Shown here in pieces: positions 26,907 through 37,002 of a stretch of DNA of 64,000 nucleotides. Source of the stretch: VRUE01 sp963725085 (GTDB lineage: Bacteria; Actinomycetota; Thermoleophilia; Solirubrobacterales; 70-9). The notes beneath the pieces are model-generated. The model was not told where the DNA came from. It saw only the letters and a program-made list of their open reading frames with translations, and did no database searches. The stretch is from the NCBI GenBank assembly GCA_963725085.1, contig CAVRXM010000001.1:124001-188000 (forward strand), read 5' to 3'. Both the position numbers and the translations under genes were made by a program. Within the stretch, counting starts at the first letter, position 1. Every line of letters begins with the position of its first letter.

Positions 26907-29227
26907 ATTCGGACGCCCTCGCGCTCACGGGTGCGCGGGCGGGGCTTCGGCTCGAGCCGGACCGGGGCCGCGGAAAGCGCCTGGACCCGGAGGTCGCTCC
27001 AGGTCATCCCCTCGCGGACGAGCGCCGGCAGGCCGAGTGCGACGGCGGTCGCGATCTCGACCGCCTGCAGGATCACGCCGTAGGCGAGGGCGTCGGCGGT
27101 GCTGACCCCGAAGCCGGTGTGAAGGACGCTGATCACCGCGAGCTGGAAGACGCCGATGTTGGACGGCGTCGCCGGCACGACTGCGGTCACGTTGACGGCG
27201 AAGAGGACGGCGGCGGCGGCGCCGATCCCGGCGCTGTGGTCGAGCCCGAGCGCCGCGAACAGCGCCCAGCATGCCGAGAGCTGGATCGCCCAAGCCGAGA
27301 ACTGGGCGCCGGCCGCGGCGAGGCCGCGCCGCGGCGTGCGGAAGACACTGAGACCCGCCCGGACCTGGAGCAGCGCCCGGTGAGCGGCGGCCCCGACGCG
27401 GGCGAAGCGGCCGTTTCCGTTGCGGCGCATCAGCATCGGGGCCAGCAGCACCAGCAGGAGCACACCGAGCGGCACGAGGCTGAAGGCGAAGATCTTCTGG
27501 GTGCCGGAGTGGAAGAGGTCGGTCGTCGAGACGATGATCACGCCGAGCAGCAGCAGCGCAATGAGGTTGAGCATCGTCTGCGAGACCAGGGTCCCGAGCA
27601 GGACCGGGAACGTTTCCCGCATCCGGCCGGTCCGCCGGGCGAGGGTCATCGCGCGGGCCGGCTCGCCGAGGCGCGCCGGCAGAGTCGCCGACATCAGCAC
27701 CCCGATCATCGTCGCCGAGGTGACGTCGCGACGGCGGACGGACCGGTTCGGCAGCGCCGCGCGAACGATCCAGTACCAGGAGGCCGCGCGGAAGAAGAGT
27801 GACGCCGACATCAGCGCGCACGCGATCAGGACCCAGGTGAGGTCGGAGCGAACGATGCTGGCGAAGACCTTGTCGACGCCGATTTTCTGGGCCGCCAGGG
27901 CGGTCAGCCCGATGCCGAGGGCACCGGCGACCGCGAGCCCGGCTCGGCGCGCGATGCGGCGCGCGCGACTGCCATCGGCGGCGAGCGGCGGATCAGGTGA
28001 AGGCAATCTCAGGGGCGGAACCGGGGGGCGGCCGTCGGCCGGCCTCAGGCCCGCCCAGTGGGCCGCCCGTTCGGTCTTGGTGACCGGCGCCGGCACCTCG
28101 ATCGCGCGCTCATAGACGCGGGTGACGCGGTCGGCGACACGGGGCCAGGCGTACCGCTGGGCGCTCTGGCGCGCGGCGCGGCCCATCGCCGCGAGGCGCT
28201 CCGGCTCATGGTGGGCGCGCTGGAGCTCCTCGGCGAGCCGCTGCGGGTCTCCGGGCGGAACCAGGACGCCGTCGACGCCGTCGGTGACGACGTCGCTGTA
28301 GCCGGCGATCGCGGAGGCGATGACCGGGGTGCCGGCGGCGAAGGCCTCGGTCAGCACCATCCCGAAGCTCTCGCCGGCAAGTGAGGGAGCGCAGAGCACA
28401 TCAGCGTCGTGGAGCTCCTGCCAGAGGCTCTCGCCGGAGACACGGCCGCGGATGTCGATGTGCTCCATCGTCTCGGGGTCGGCCAGGTAGCGGAGCACGT
28501 CGGCGCGGTCGGCGCCGATCACGGTCAGGCGGCAGGGCACGTGCTCGGTGAGGGCGCCGAAGGCGGTGAGCAGGATCGGCAGGCCCTTGCGCTCCTCGGG
28601 GCGACCTACGAACAGCACCCGCAGCTCCTCACCCGCGGGCTTCGGGCCATCGGGGGCGGCGTCGACGTCGACGCCGTTGGGAACGATCTCGTAGCGGCCG
28701 CCGAACCAACGCTGACCGGTCCACGCGGCGGCCTCGGAGACGGCGATCCTCGCCGAGAGCCGGTTGAAGACCCGTCGGGCGCCGAGCGCCGTGGCGATGT
28801 GATTGGGGAGGCCCTTCGTCGAGTAGGCGTGGAAGGTCCCGACCGCCGGGACTTCGGCCCCAAGAGCGGCGTTCCAGCCGACCAGGGGAACAAGCGGCTC
28901 GTGGATATGGATGACGTCAAAACGGCCCTTGCGGAGCTCGCGCCGCGGGGCGACGACACCGCCGGCCGGGAACGGCGCCAGGTTGGAGACCGCGCCGTTG
29001 GCGGAGAAGCCTGCCGTGCGGCCGAGCGGCACCAGGTAGTCGGGGAGCTCGGTCGCTTCAGCCGGCGCACGGTGAAGCACCCGGCTGAGCCGGTCAGGAG
29101 GGTCGACGGGAGCGAGAACTCGTACGTGATGACCGCGGCCGAGAAACTCTTCGGCAAGCGCCTCAACGTGCCTATTCACGCCTCCCTGGTAGGACCAGGA
29201 ATATGGCGAGACGAGTGCGATTCGCAC
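26903..29227 (-). CDS. GT4 glycosyltransferase (PimA-like) fused to UPF0104/AglD-type flippase-like membrane domain
   Basis: 774 residues. Residues 1-380 form a GT-B glycosyltransferase family 4 enzyme: MRIALVSPYSWSYQGGVNRHV, PLVGWNAAL, VPNGVDVD, FVGRPEERKGL and the E-x7-E-like SLAGESFGMVLTEAFAAGTPVIAS. This is the phosphatidyl-inositol-mannosyltransferase PimA pattern. After a Pro-rich linker (about 380-430), about eight membrane spans follow, of the lysylphosphatidylglycerol-synthase-TM/UPF0104 type (FFRAASWYWIVRAALPNRSVRRRDVTSATMIGVLMSATLPARLGEPARA and VPATPSNIGVFQLAVI). The fusion suggests glycosylation of a lipid coupled to its movement or membrane anchoring. Intact, no frameshift. Confidence 0.87.
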   Translation of the reverse strand: MRIALVSPYSWSYQGGVNRHVEALAEEFLGRGHHVRVLAPVDPPDRLSRVLHRAPAEATELPDYLVPLGRTAGFSANGAVSNLAPFPAGGVVAPRRELRKGRFDVIHIHEPLVPLVGWNAALGAEVPAVGTFHAYSTKGLPNHIATALGARRVFNRLSARIAVSEAAAWTGQRWFGGRYEIVPNGVDVDAAPDGPKPAGEELRVLFVGRPEERKGLPILLTAFGALTEHVPCRLTVIGADRADVLRYLADPETMEHIDIRGRVSGESLWQELHDADVLCAPSLAGESFGMVLTEAFAAGTPVIASAIAGYSDVVTDGVDGVLVPPGDPQRLAEELQRAHHEPERLAAMGRAARQSAQRYAWPRVADRVTRVYERAIEVPAPVTKTERAAHWAGLRPADGRPPVPPLRLPSPDPPLAADGSRARRIARRAGLAVAGALGIGLTALAAQKIGVDKVFASIVRSDLTWVLIACALMSASLFFRAASWYWIVRAALPNRSVRRRDVTSATMIGVLMSATLPARLGEPARAMTLARRTGRMRETFPVLLGTLVSQTMLNLIALLLLGVIIVSTTDLFHSGTQKIFAFSLVPLGVLLLVLLAPMLMRRNGNGRFARVGAAAHRALLQVRAGLSVFRTPRRGLAAAGAQFSAWAIQLSACWALFAALGLDHSAGIGAAAAVLFAVNVTAVVPATPSNIGVFQLAVISVLHTGFGVSTADALAYGVILQAVEIATAVALGLPALVREGMTWSDLRVQALSAAPVRLEPKPRPRTREREGVRI

Positions 29228-29273
29228 GGGTCACACAGCGTAGAGGATCGACCGGCCCAGACCGCAGAACGGC

Positions 29274-31683
29274 TCAGCGGACGCGAATCGAGCTGCTCGA
29301 CGCGCTCGTCGCGCCGCTGGCGTCCGTGAACCGGACGGTGATCCTGTAGCGCCCGGGGGTCAGCGATCCACGAAGTGGAACCCGAACCCGGCGGTTGCGG
29401 ATCGGCGCATGGCCGCGGGCGAAGGTGCGATTGCCGCGGGAGATGCTGACCGAAGCACGGGTCGCGGTCGACGAGGCTCCGAAGGTGACGGTGCAGCTGA
29501 TCTTGGGCTTCTTGTCGCCCTTCTTGTCTTCCTTGACCCTGCAGGTGACGACCGCGTCTCGGCCCCTCGGGCCGCGGGCGCCGTCGTGTCCTTTGTGGCC
29601 GTGTTCCCCGGGGTTGCCTTCCGGCCCGGTCGGCCCGTTCCTTCCTTCCGACCCAGTCGGTCCGGTGGCACCGGTCGGCCCGCTGGGTCCGGTCGCACCG
29701 GTCGGGCCGGAGGGTCCGCTCGGCCCGGTGGCGCCGGTGGGACCGGTCGGGCCGGTCGCACCTGTCGCGCCCGTTGCGCCGGTCGCACCGGTTGCGCCTG
29801 TGGGACCAGTCGGTCCCGTGACGCCGGTCGCCCCGGTGGCGCCGGTCGGGCCGCTGTCGCCAGTTGCGCCAGTTGCGCCCGTGTCGCCAGTTGCTCCGGT
29901 GTCGCCGGTCGGGCCGGTCGGCCGGTCGGGCCTGTGTCGCCGGTTGCACCCGTCGGGCCCGTGTCGCCAGTTGCTCCGGTGTCGCCTGTCGGGCCCGTCG
30001 GACCCGTGTCGCCAGTTGCTCCGGTGTCGCCGGTCGCGCCGGTCGGCGCCTGTCGTCGCCGGTTGCACCCGTCGGGCCCGTGTCGCCAGTTGCTCCGGTT
30101 GCTCCGGTCGCCCCGGTGGCACCTGTGGACCCCGTTGCCCCGGTCGCTCCAGTTGCTCCAGTCGCCCCGGTTGCTCCGGTCGCCCCGGTCGGTCCAGTCG
30201 GGCCGGTATCGCCGTGCGGCGGAGGCCCGCCGACGCCGTCGAGAGGAATCGCGCCGGCGTCTTCGATCGCGTTGTCGGTGACCTGAAGCACCGCTTCGCG
30301 GTTTCCTTCTTGGACGGGGCCGAAGCGGACCCGGATTTCACAGGTCTGTTCGGTATCGACGGTCCGCCCCTCGCATTCGTCGGAGGAGATCAGGAAATCG
30401 TCCCTCTCCGCTCCGGTCACCCTGTCATCGGAAACCTGAAGCCTCGCGACAGGGTCCAGGTTGTGGACGATGGTCCCCTGCGGGGGCCCGAAAAGGCCCG
30501 TCGGCTGGGTTCCGAAGGAGACTTCGGGCGGTTCGAAGACGATGCTCGGGAGGCTGAGAACGACATATGCCGAGTCGAGGGTCGGTTCGGCGAAGACGAG
30601 GTCGGGGTTCTCGTCCCCGTTGAGGTCGGCGATCTTCACGAAGTTCGCTGAGCCCTGGATCGTCGCGAACTGGAGCGGAAAGAATTCCAGCAAACCCGGG
30701 ATCTCGTTGATCAGGATCGAGCTGGTGAATTCGTTGGTGACGGCCAGATCTGGCTCGCCGTCGCCGTTGATGTCGCCGACCGCGAGCGAGCGGGCCCCAC
30801 CGATGAAGGCCGGGACGGAGACTTCGGTGAATCCACCGTTCCCTTCTCCGACTAGGACCGAGATCACGCTGTCGTTTTCGTGGAGCAGCGCGAGATCGGG
30901 AATCGAGTCGCCGTTCAGGTCCGCCGACTCCAGCGAGACCGGGTTGCTCCCGCCGGTTGGCACGGGTCCAGAAGACGAGAAGAAGCCATTGCCGTTGTTG
31001 TTGAAGATCGTGAGATCGCCGTTGTCCACCGCCACGGCGAGGTCGAGGCTTCCGTTTTCGTCGAAATAGCCGGCGGTGATCACCCGGGGGCCGCCGCCGC
31101 CCCCTAGACCGAAGGATGAGGCGTTGAACCCGCCGGCACCGTCGTTCTTGAGGATCGTGACTTCATCCGACCCTTCATCGGCGACGGCGAGGTCGGTGTT
31201 GCCATCCGAGTCGAAGTCTCCGCTCGTAATCGCAACCGGTTCTTCGCCCACTGGCTCGGGGGAACCTGGGGCAAAGCTGAATCGACCGGTGCCGTTACCG
31301 AGCATGATCGAGACGTCATCGGTCGCCTTGTTGACCACCGCGATGTCCGGGATCGAGTCGTGGTTGAGTGGAGCGATCGCGACGGCCACCGGTTCGGGCG
31401 ATCCTGGTTCCCCATCGCTCGCCACTGGTGAGCCGACCGCCCGGGTGAATTCGCCGGAGCTGTTGCCGAGCAGGATCGAGACGTTGTCCGAGCCCGTGTT
31501 CGGAATCACGAGATCGGTCCTGCCGTCGCCGTTCAGGTCGGCTGTCTGCACCGACGTCGGTTCGGTGCCGACACCGGGGACCGAGGGGCCGGGCGCAAGG
31601 TAGGCACCCGCCATCGACGGGAATGTGAAGGCCAGGGCCGAGACGGCGGCCAGGCAGATCGCTGCAAGAGTCGACGAGCGCAC
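29274..31683 (-). CDS. Secreted FG-GAP/VCBS repeat protein with collagen-like region (frameshifted in repeats)
   Basis: The signal peptide (STLAAICLAAVSALAFTFPSMAGA) is followed by about seven FG-GAP/VCBS blades, each with Ca-binding DLNGDGRTDLVIPN-type loops (residues about 45-390). Next comes an ASPM/SPD-2/Hydin-like beta-sandwich (VSFGTQPTGLFGPPQGTIVHN ... ISSDECEGRTVDTEQTCEIRVRFGP). A long Gly-x-y collagen-like region of GATGPTGDTG type ends in GEHGHKGHDGARGPRGRDA, and a C-terminal VTCRVKEDKKGDKKPKISCTVTF domain ends SSSIRVR. GTG start 31683. Two breaks in the repeats, near 30045 and 29935, fit repeat-related misreads. Likely a cell-surface adhesion protein. Confidence 0.82.
29590..30215 (-). 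repeat. Collagen-like Gly-x-Thr tandem repeat region
   Basis: About 200 codons of 9-base units (minus strand GGNGCNACN or GGNCCNACN) inside the FG-GAP protein. Units group into 18- and 27-base blocks (GDTGATGATG, GPTGPTGATG). Such arrays change length by slippage, and the two frame breaks in this gene both fall here. Confidence 0.85.
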
Positions 31684-31840
31684 GCCGGAACTATTCGCCC
31701 GCGAGCGCGATGATCCTTCGGCTGGTATCGGGGCAGGACTGATGGCGTTTCCTCCGGATTGAGGGAGATTCCTCGCCCGGTCATCGGCCGGACCTTCGCC
31801 GAACGGGAGACCACTGGACCGAAATCGACGTTTGCCTTAC

Positions 31841-33670
31841 TCAGTTCTCAGCCCAGGCGAACCCGAGGAACGCGGTCAGATAGGCGGCGCCGATCTCGAT
31901 CACCAGCGCTCCCGAGTCGTTGGCGAGGGCACCGATCAGGACTGCGGCCAGGGCACCGATCATCCCCGCCCGCAGCGGCGCCGCGTCGCGCAGCCAGAAA
32001 GCGATCCGGTCGCGCCCGAGGAATGCCAGGACCGCGACCGCGACGACGAGGGGCATGAAGAGGTAGACGACGGGCCGCGCGAAGCTGTGCGCCGAGAGCT
32101 CGAGCCGCCGCTGGGCGACATCCGCGACCTGGTTGAGGCCACCGGCGTCGAGCACCGACCGCGTCAGGTGCGAGTTGGCGCCTGAGGCGACGTCGATCAG
32201 GGCCAGGAGGCCGACGGCGAGAACCGGGGCGGCGACGATCAGGAGCGCCGATCGCAGGCCCCTGGCGCCGATCGCGGCAGCCGCGACCGCGGCCCCGAAT
32301 GGCAGGACGATCGCCGCCCCGACATCTGCTCCGAAGCGGCCGACGGCGAATACAAAGGCGAAGAGAAGCCCGGACCCGAGGAACCAGCCGGCCGCCCGGG
32401 TGCCCGGAATCCGCGGCAGAAAGCCGGCGAGCGCGGCGCCGGTGCCGGCGACGACGAGCACGGCCAGGAGGGCCTCGAGCTCGTTCCCGATCCCGTAGAA
32501 GCGCACCCCGAGGCCCGGGTTCGGCCCGAGCAGCGAGAGCGCAGTGAGAGGCGAGCCGGCGATCACGTCGATCGCGCAGGCGACCACTGTCGCGGCGCTC
32601 GCGAGGCCGAGCGCGGGGTAGCCGCTCGTCAGGCGAAGGGTGAGCAAGGCGAGGAGGGGCGCGGTCGCGATCGTCAGCGCAGTTTCGACCGCCCTGCTCG
32701 GCTCGATCGCGGCGCTGATCAGGAGGACGAGGGGGAGGTAGACGACGCTGAGGGCGACGACGCGGACCCCCTCGCGAGCGGCCCGGCCGCCGCCGAGGCC
32801 AGCGGTCACGATCAGGGCGAGGAGCCACGCGAGGAGCGCCAGCCCGATCACCGGGCCGCGGCGTTCGGAGATCACGGCCATCCGATCGCCGAGCGATTCG
32901 ACCGCGGCGGGGTCGACCTTTCCGACCGTTCGGATCGGCTGACCCGACATCTGGTCGGGGATCGGGACGCCGAAGAAATCGAGAATCGTCGGGGCGACGT
33001 CGGTCGAGAGGACATAGCCGTCGAGGCGAGTGCTGTCGGAAGTGAGGTTGCCGTCGAAGCCGGGGCCGGCGATGCCGATCGCGAGCGCCCGGTCCGTCGC
33101 CGGCGGCGGGCGCTCGATCGCGATCACGAGCTGTTTCTGTTCGCCCTGCGAGGCGAGGATCAGCGGGACGAGCTGCGTCAACGTAGTGCTGCGGACCACG
33201 CAACGCTCGCCCGCGGCGGCGAGGGTGGTCGCGAGCAGACCAGGAACTATGTCCGCCGGCGCCGATTCGGCCCGTTCGACCGCGGTCCGGGAGCGCACTG
33301 GGATGCAGACATCATTCGAGATCGCGTGCGGCAGGTCCGACGGGTCATAGAGCGAGTCGAACACCCGATTCCCCTGCCCGATATCCAGATACGTCTGCTC
33401 CGCCGGAACGCTTCCGAGCCCGGCGCTCATCAACCCCGGCGAGAACCCGGCCCTCGCCAGCTGCCGAGGAGTCGTTTCTCGGGGCACGAAAGCGAGGATC
33501 GCCTTGGTGGGCGGGGATCGGGTGGGGGTCGGAGCGTCTCGTACCTTTTCGGCTCCAGAGCCTCGGACGGCCGCCGACGCCTCATCGAAAAAGTTAAGCG
33601 GAGGCCCCCACCCGATCCCTGCTGCCAGAAGCGCGACGACCGCTATCGTGACCCCGATGGCCGATCGCAC
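31841..33670 (-). CDS. Large membrane protein with alkaline-phosphatase-like periplasmic part
   Basis: About 609 residues. One N-terminal span (SAIGVTIAVVALLAAGIGW), then an external region of about 270 residues with LAFVPRETTPRQLARAGFSPGLMSAGLG and LDGYVLSTDVAPTILDFFGVPIPDQMSGQPI, the last being the usual closing motif of sulfatase/alkaline-phosphatase-superfamily proteins. About ten further spans follow from residue 300 (VIGLALLAWLLALIVTAGL to LVIEIGAAYLTAFLGFAW). The metal ligands of a true phosphatase are not evident. GTG 33670 overlaps the divergent ChdC start by 14 bases, so the shared promoter must lie inside coding sequence. The 31684-31840 stretch downstream holds only the leader of the FG-GAP gene. 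Confidence 0.65.
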   Translation of the reverse strand: MRSAIGVTIAVVALLAAGIGWGPPLNFFDEASAAVRGSGAEKVRDAPTPTRSPPTKAILAFVPRETTPRQLARAGFSPGLMSAGLGSVPAEQTYLDIGQGNRVFDSLYDPSDLPHAISNDVCIPVRSRTAVERAESAPADIVPGLLATTLAAAGERCVVRSTTLTQLVPLILASQGEQKQLVIAIERPPPATDRALAIGIAGPGFDGNLTSDSTRLDGYVLSTDVAPTILDFFGVPIPDQMSGQPIRTVGKVDPAAVESLGDRMAVISERRGPVIGLALLAWLLALIVTAGLGGGRAAREGVRVVALSVVYLPLVLLISAAIEPSRAVETALTIATAPLLALLTLRLTSGYPALGLASAATVVACAIDVIAGSPLTALSLLGPNPGLGVRFYGIGNELEALLAVLVVAGTGAALAGFLPRIPGTRAAGWFLGSGLLFAFVFAVGRFGADVGAAIVLPFGAAVAAAAIGARGLRSALLIVAAPVLAVGLLALIDVASGANSHLTRSVLDAGGLNQVADVAQRRLELSAHSFARPVVYLFMPLVVAVAVLAFLGRDRIAFWLRDAAPLRAGMIGALAAVLIGALANDSGALVIEIGAAYLTAFLGFAWAEN

Positions 33671-34352
33671 GTTCGCCAAGTTCACTTTCTTCAAGATCGA
33701 CCCCGAGTGGCGCCGCCGCGACGCCGAGCTGCGCGCCGCCGACAAGCAGGAGTTCCTGGCCGCCTGCGATGACTTCGCCCTCGACCGCTCGCTCCGCGCC
33801 TACTCAACCATAGGAACGCGCGGCGACGTCGACCTCGTGCTGCTGACCCAGAGCCCCAACCTCGAGGATCTTCACACGTTCCATGTCGTCCTCGGCCAGA
33901 GCGGGCTGGCGAAGTGGGCGACGACCCCCCACTCCTTCCTCTCGATGACCAAGCGCTCCGCCTACTCCGATGAGGCGGCGCGGCCGGAGATCTGCGTCTC
34001 CGAGCGCAAGTACCTGTTCCTATACCCGATGGTCAAGCAACGCCGCTGGTACGGGCTGAGCGACGAGGAACGCGGTCGGATCATGAAAAGCCACATCGAG
34101 GTCGGCCGGCGCCACCCCGAGATCACGATCAACACCAGCTACTCGTTCGGGCTCGACGACCAGGAGTTCGTCGTCGCCTTCGAGGGCGACGACCCCGGCG
34201 AGTTCCTCGATCTCGTCCAGGAGCTGCGCCCGACCGAGTCGAGCGCCTTCACCGAGCGCGAGACGCCGATCTTCACCTGCGTCGCGATGTCGCCGCGCAA
34301 AGTGCTCGACGCCCTGGACGGGACGCCGAGCGCGGTCGCTGCAGCCACCTAG
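33657..34352 (+). CDS. chdC: Coproheme decarboxylase / chlorite-dismutase family (ChdC, HemQ)
   Basis: Last enzyme of the coproporphyrin heme route used by Gram-positive bacteria: it oxidatively decarboxylates coproheme to heme b. 231 residues. TFAKFTFFKIDPEWRR is the typical start; YLFLYPMVKQRRWYGLSDEERGRIMKSHIEVGRRHPEI holds the Tyr and proximal His region, and FGLDDQEFVVAFEGDDPGEFLDLVQELRPTESSAFTERETPIFTC closes it. ATG 33657. Other heme genes are not adjacent, but an FprA-type reductase follows on the same strand. Confidence 0.88.
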   Translation: MADRTFAKFTFFKIDPEWRRRDAELRAADKQEFLAACDDFALDRSLRAYSTIGTRGDVDLVLLTQSPNLEDLHTFHVVLGQSGLAKWATTPHSFLSMTKRSAYSDEAARPEICVSERKYLFLYPMVKQRRWYGLSDEERGRIMKSHIEVGRRHPEITINTSYSFGLDDQEFVVAFEGDDPGEFLDLVQELRPTESSAFTERETPIFTCVAMSPRKVLDALDGTPSAVAAAT

Positions 34353-34394
34353 CGAACGCGCGTTCCCTATCCTTCCGCGTCCCCCATTTCGCCC

Positions 34395-35801
34395 ATGAGC
34401 AAGGTAGGAACACCAGAGAACCCCGTCCGCGTCGCGATCGTCGGCGCCGGCCCGTCCGGCTTCTACGCGGCCGAGCACATCCTCAAGGACGACTCGACGC
34501 ACGCCCAGGTCGACCTCTTCGACCGGCTGCCGACGCCGTTCGGCCTCGTCCGCGGCGGCGTCGCCCCCGACCACCCGAAGATCAAGTCGGTGATCCGCGT
34601 CTACGAAAAGACCGCCGCCCGCGAGGGCTTCCGCTTCTTCGGCAACGTCAAGGTCGGCCACGACATCGAGGTCGAGGACCTCGAGCGCCTCTACCACGCG
34701 ATCGTCTACACCGTCGGCTGCGAGACCGACCGCCGCCTCGGCATCCCCGGCGAAGACCTGCCTGGGAGCCACGCTGCGACCGCGTTCGTCGGCTGGTACA
34801 ACGCCCACCCCGACTACTGCGAGGAGCGGTTCGACCTCTCCTGCGAGCGAGCGGTCGTGATCGGCAACGGCAACGTCGCGATGGACGTCGCAAGGATGCT
34901 CGCCCTGACCGACGCGGAGCTGCGCGAGACCGACACGGCCGACCACGCGATCGAGGCGCTCGACCGCAGCCGGATCCGCGAGATCGTCGTCCTCGGCCGC
35001 CGCGGCCCGGTGCAGGCCGCCTTCACCAACCCCGAGATCCAGGAGCTCGGCGAGATGGCGGACGCCGAGGTCGTCGTCGACCCCGCCGAGGTCGAGCTCG
35101 ACCCGGCGAGCGCCGCCTTCCTCGAGTCAGATGAGGCCGACAAGACGACCCGGGTCAACGTCGAGACCCTGCGCGAGTTCTCCCAGCGCGAGCCGGAGGC
35201 CAAGCGGAAGCGGATCGTGCTGCGCTTCCTCTCCTCGCCGGTCGAGATCCAGGGCGACGGCAGGGTCGAGGGGATCGTGATCGGCCGCAACGAGCTGGTC
35301 GAGGAAGGCGGGTCGCTGCGCGCCCGCGACAGCGGCGAGCGCGAGGAGCTCGAGTGCGGACTGATCCTGCGCTCGGTTGGCTACACGGGCATCCCGATCG
35401 AGGGCGTGCCGTTCGACGAGGCCCGCGGCCTGATCCTCAACGAGGGCGGCCGCGTGCTCGACTCCCACGACGCCGGCCACAAGGTCGGCCATTACACGGC
35501 GGGCTGGATCAAGCGCGGCCCCTCGGGAGTGATCGGCACGAACAAGAAAGACGCGCTGGAGACGGTCCAGCACCTGCTCGCCGACATCGAGTCGGGGACG
35601 CTGCTCGACCCCGCCGACCCCGAGCCGGGCGCGGTCGAGGAGCTGCTCGCCGAGCGCGGGGTCCGGTTCGTCAGCTTCGAGGACTGGCAGGCGATCGACG
35701 AGGCCGAGGTCGGTCGCGGCGAGCCACACGGCCGTCCCCGGGTCAAGTTCGTCAGGGTCGAGGAGATGCTCGACGCCCTCGGCGAGAAGATCTCCGGCTA
35801 G
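34395..35801 (+). CDS. fprA: Ferredoxin/adrenodoxin-NADP+ reductase, FprA type
   Basis: FAD- and NADP-binding reductase of the adrenodoxin-reductase family that passes electrons to ferredoxins and cytochromes P450. FAD motif VAIVGAGPSGFYAAEHIL, then the family signature FGLVRGGVAPDHPKIKSVI, the NADP site VIGNGNVAMDVARML and GRRGPVQAAFTNPEI. The C-terminal GHYTAGWIKRGPSGVIGTNKKDA is also diagnostic. 468 residues, intact. Its stop shares CTAG with the convergent hydrolase. It stands 42 bases after chdC and may be co-transcribed. Confidence 0.92.
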   Translation: MSKVGTPENPVRVAIVGAGPSGFYAAEHILKDDSTHAQVDLFDRLPTPFGLVRGGVAPDHPKIKSVIRVYEKTAAREGFRFFGNVKVGHDIEVEDLERLYHAIVYTVGCETDRRLGIPGEDLPGSHAATAFVGWYNAHPDYCEERFDLSCERAVVIGNGNVAMDVARMLALTDAELRETDTADHAIEALDRSRIREIVVLGRRGPVQAAFTNPEIQELGEMADAEVVVDPAEVELDPASAAFLESDEADKTTRVNVETLREFSQREPEAKRKRIVLRFLSSPVEIQGDGRVEGIVIGRNELVEEGGSLRARDSGEREELECGLILRSVGYTGIPIEGVPFDEARGLILNEGGRVLDSHDAGHKVGHYTAGWIKRGPSGVIGTNKKDALETVQHLLADIESGTLLDPADPEPGAVEELLAERGVRFVSFEDWQAIDEAEVGRGEPHGRPRVKFVRVEEMLDALGEKISG

Positions 35802-36709
35802 GCCGAAGCCGCCGCCGGCCTCCTCGACCCGAGGTGGCGGCCGAGGAACTCGAGCTGGTCGTCCAGAAGGCGCTCGAAGACCGCCTCCGAGAAGGCCGCG
35901 TAGTGGCCGCCGGGGTATTCGCGAAGCTCGCCGCGAGGGGCAAGGCGGGCGGCGCGCCGGCCGAGCTCCGGCGGGTTGACGTCATCGGCCTCGAAGACGC
36001 AATAGAGGACCGGGCACCTGATTCTCCGGACCTTCCTGACCAGGCTGTAGGGAGGCGAGAGGACCACCCGGGCGCAGACGTCATTGCGCCAGCTCGAGCC
36101 CGGCGGGGTGATCGCGGTGAAGCCCTCGACCGTCTCGGGGCTGTTGATGACCGATAGCGAGCCGGGCTCGCCGATCGCGGGGATCCGGTAGGGATCCGCT
36201 CCGCGCAGCGCCCTGCCGGCGTCGCGGATTCCTGCTCCGGTGAGCCTCATCACGTGGCGCGGCCCGCCGATGTGCAGGAGGCTGCTCCTGCCGTTGAGAA
36301 GGGGAGCGACACAGATCAGGGCCGCGACATCGAAGCCGTCCGCTACGAGGGCCTGAGCGTGGCCGGTTCCCAGCGAGTAGGCCCAGAGCGCGATCCGCGC
36401 CGAATCGATGTCCTCCTCCGCGGTGGCATGGGCGACCGCCGCTCGCCAATCGGCGCGATGCCTGCCCGCGCTCGAGAGCCGGCGGGGCTCACCACCGCTC
36501 TCGCCCCAGTGCCTGTAGTCGAAGGCGAGCGCCGCGTACCCGGTCCCGGCGAGGCGCTCGGCGAAGACGTCAAGGCCCTGGTCGCGGACGCAGGAGAAGC
36601 CCGAGCCCATGACGACGCAGGCCAGTGGCCGGGTCGGGGAATCTGGCCGGTAGAGGCGACCGACGCATTTATCCGGGCCCGGGCCGAACCGAATCTCTTC
36701 CCACGCCAC
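35798..36709 (-). CDS. Alpha/beta hydrolase
   Basis: 303 residues. The oxyanion-region VVMGSGFSCVRDQGLDVFAERLAGTGYAALAFDYRHWGESGG is typical of the dienelactone-hydrolase/YcjY-like branch. The nucleophile elbow is ALWAYSLGTGHA (Ser in A-Y-S-L-G, with Ala in place of the first Gly), the acid is probably in YCVFEADDVNPP and the His in YPGGHYAAF. Soluble, no signal peptide. Substrate unknown. Divergent from bolA. Confidence 0.8.
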   Translation of the reverse strand: MAWEEIRFGPGPDKCVGRLYRPDSPTRPLACVVMGSGFSCVRDQGLDVFAERLAGTGYAALAFDYRHWGESGGEPRRLSSAGRHRADWRAAVAHATAEEDIDSARIALWAYSLGTGHAQALVADGFDVAALICVAPLLNGRSSLLHIGGPRHVMRLTGAGIRDAGRALRGADPYRIPAIGEPGSLSVINSPETVEGFTAITPPGSSWRNDVCARVVLSPPYSLVRKVRRIRCPVLYCVFEADDVNPPELGRRAARLAPRGELREYPGGHYAAFSEAVFERLLDDQLEFLGRHLGSRRPAAASA

Positions 36710-36755
36710 CGGCCGATCCTAGCCCGCTTCGGGCACCTCGTAGAATCGCGCCGCG

Positions 36756-36992
36756 ATGGCCGACCTGGCGGAGATCAAGTCGATGATCGAGGCGGCGCTG
36801 CCCGGCGCCGTGGTCGAGGTGATCGACGAGACCGGCGCCGGCGACCACCTGCGGGCGACCGTGACCGCCCCGCAATTCGAGGGACTCTCGCGGATCGACC
36901 AGCACCGCCTCGTCAAGGCGGCCGTCGTCGAAAGGTTCGACGATGGTCAGATCCATGCCCTCTCGATCAGGACGAGTGCCCTCGCCCGCTAG
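36756..36992 (+). CDS. bolA: BolA-family protein
   Basis: 78 residues. IKSMIEAALPGAVVEVIDETGAGDHLRATVTAPQFEGLSRIDQHRLV is the BolA fold with the conserved His in GDHL and in QHRLV. BolA proteins pair with CGFS glutaredoxins to bind and pass on [2Fe-2S] clusters; the next gene is such a glutaredoxin, 10 bases away, which supports this role. Confidence 0.92.
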   Translation: MADLAEIKSMIEAALPGAVVEVIDETGAGDHLRATVTAPQFEGLSRIDQHRLVKAAVVERFDDGQIHALSIRTSALAR

Positions 36993-37002
36993 GCTTCCAC
37001 CG

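Noticed and set aside
29590..30215. CRISPR-like periodic repeats
   Set aside because: Units are 9-27 bases, encode Gly-x-Thr, and have no spacers or cas genes nearby.
29395..30650. Pro-rich antisense frames over the FG-GAP/collagen gene
   Set aside because: Mirror image of the Gly-x-Thr repeats, with no start signals or domains.
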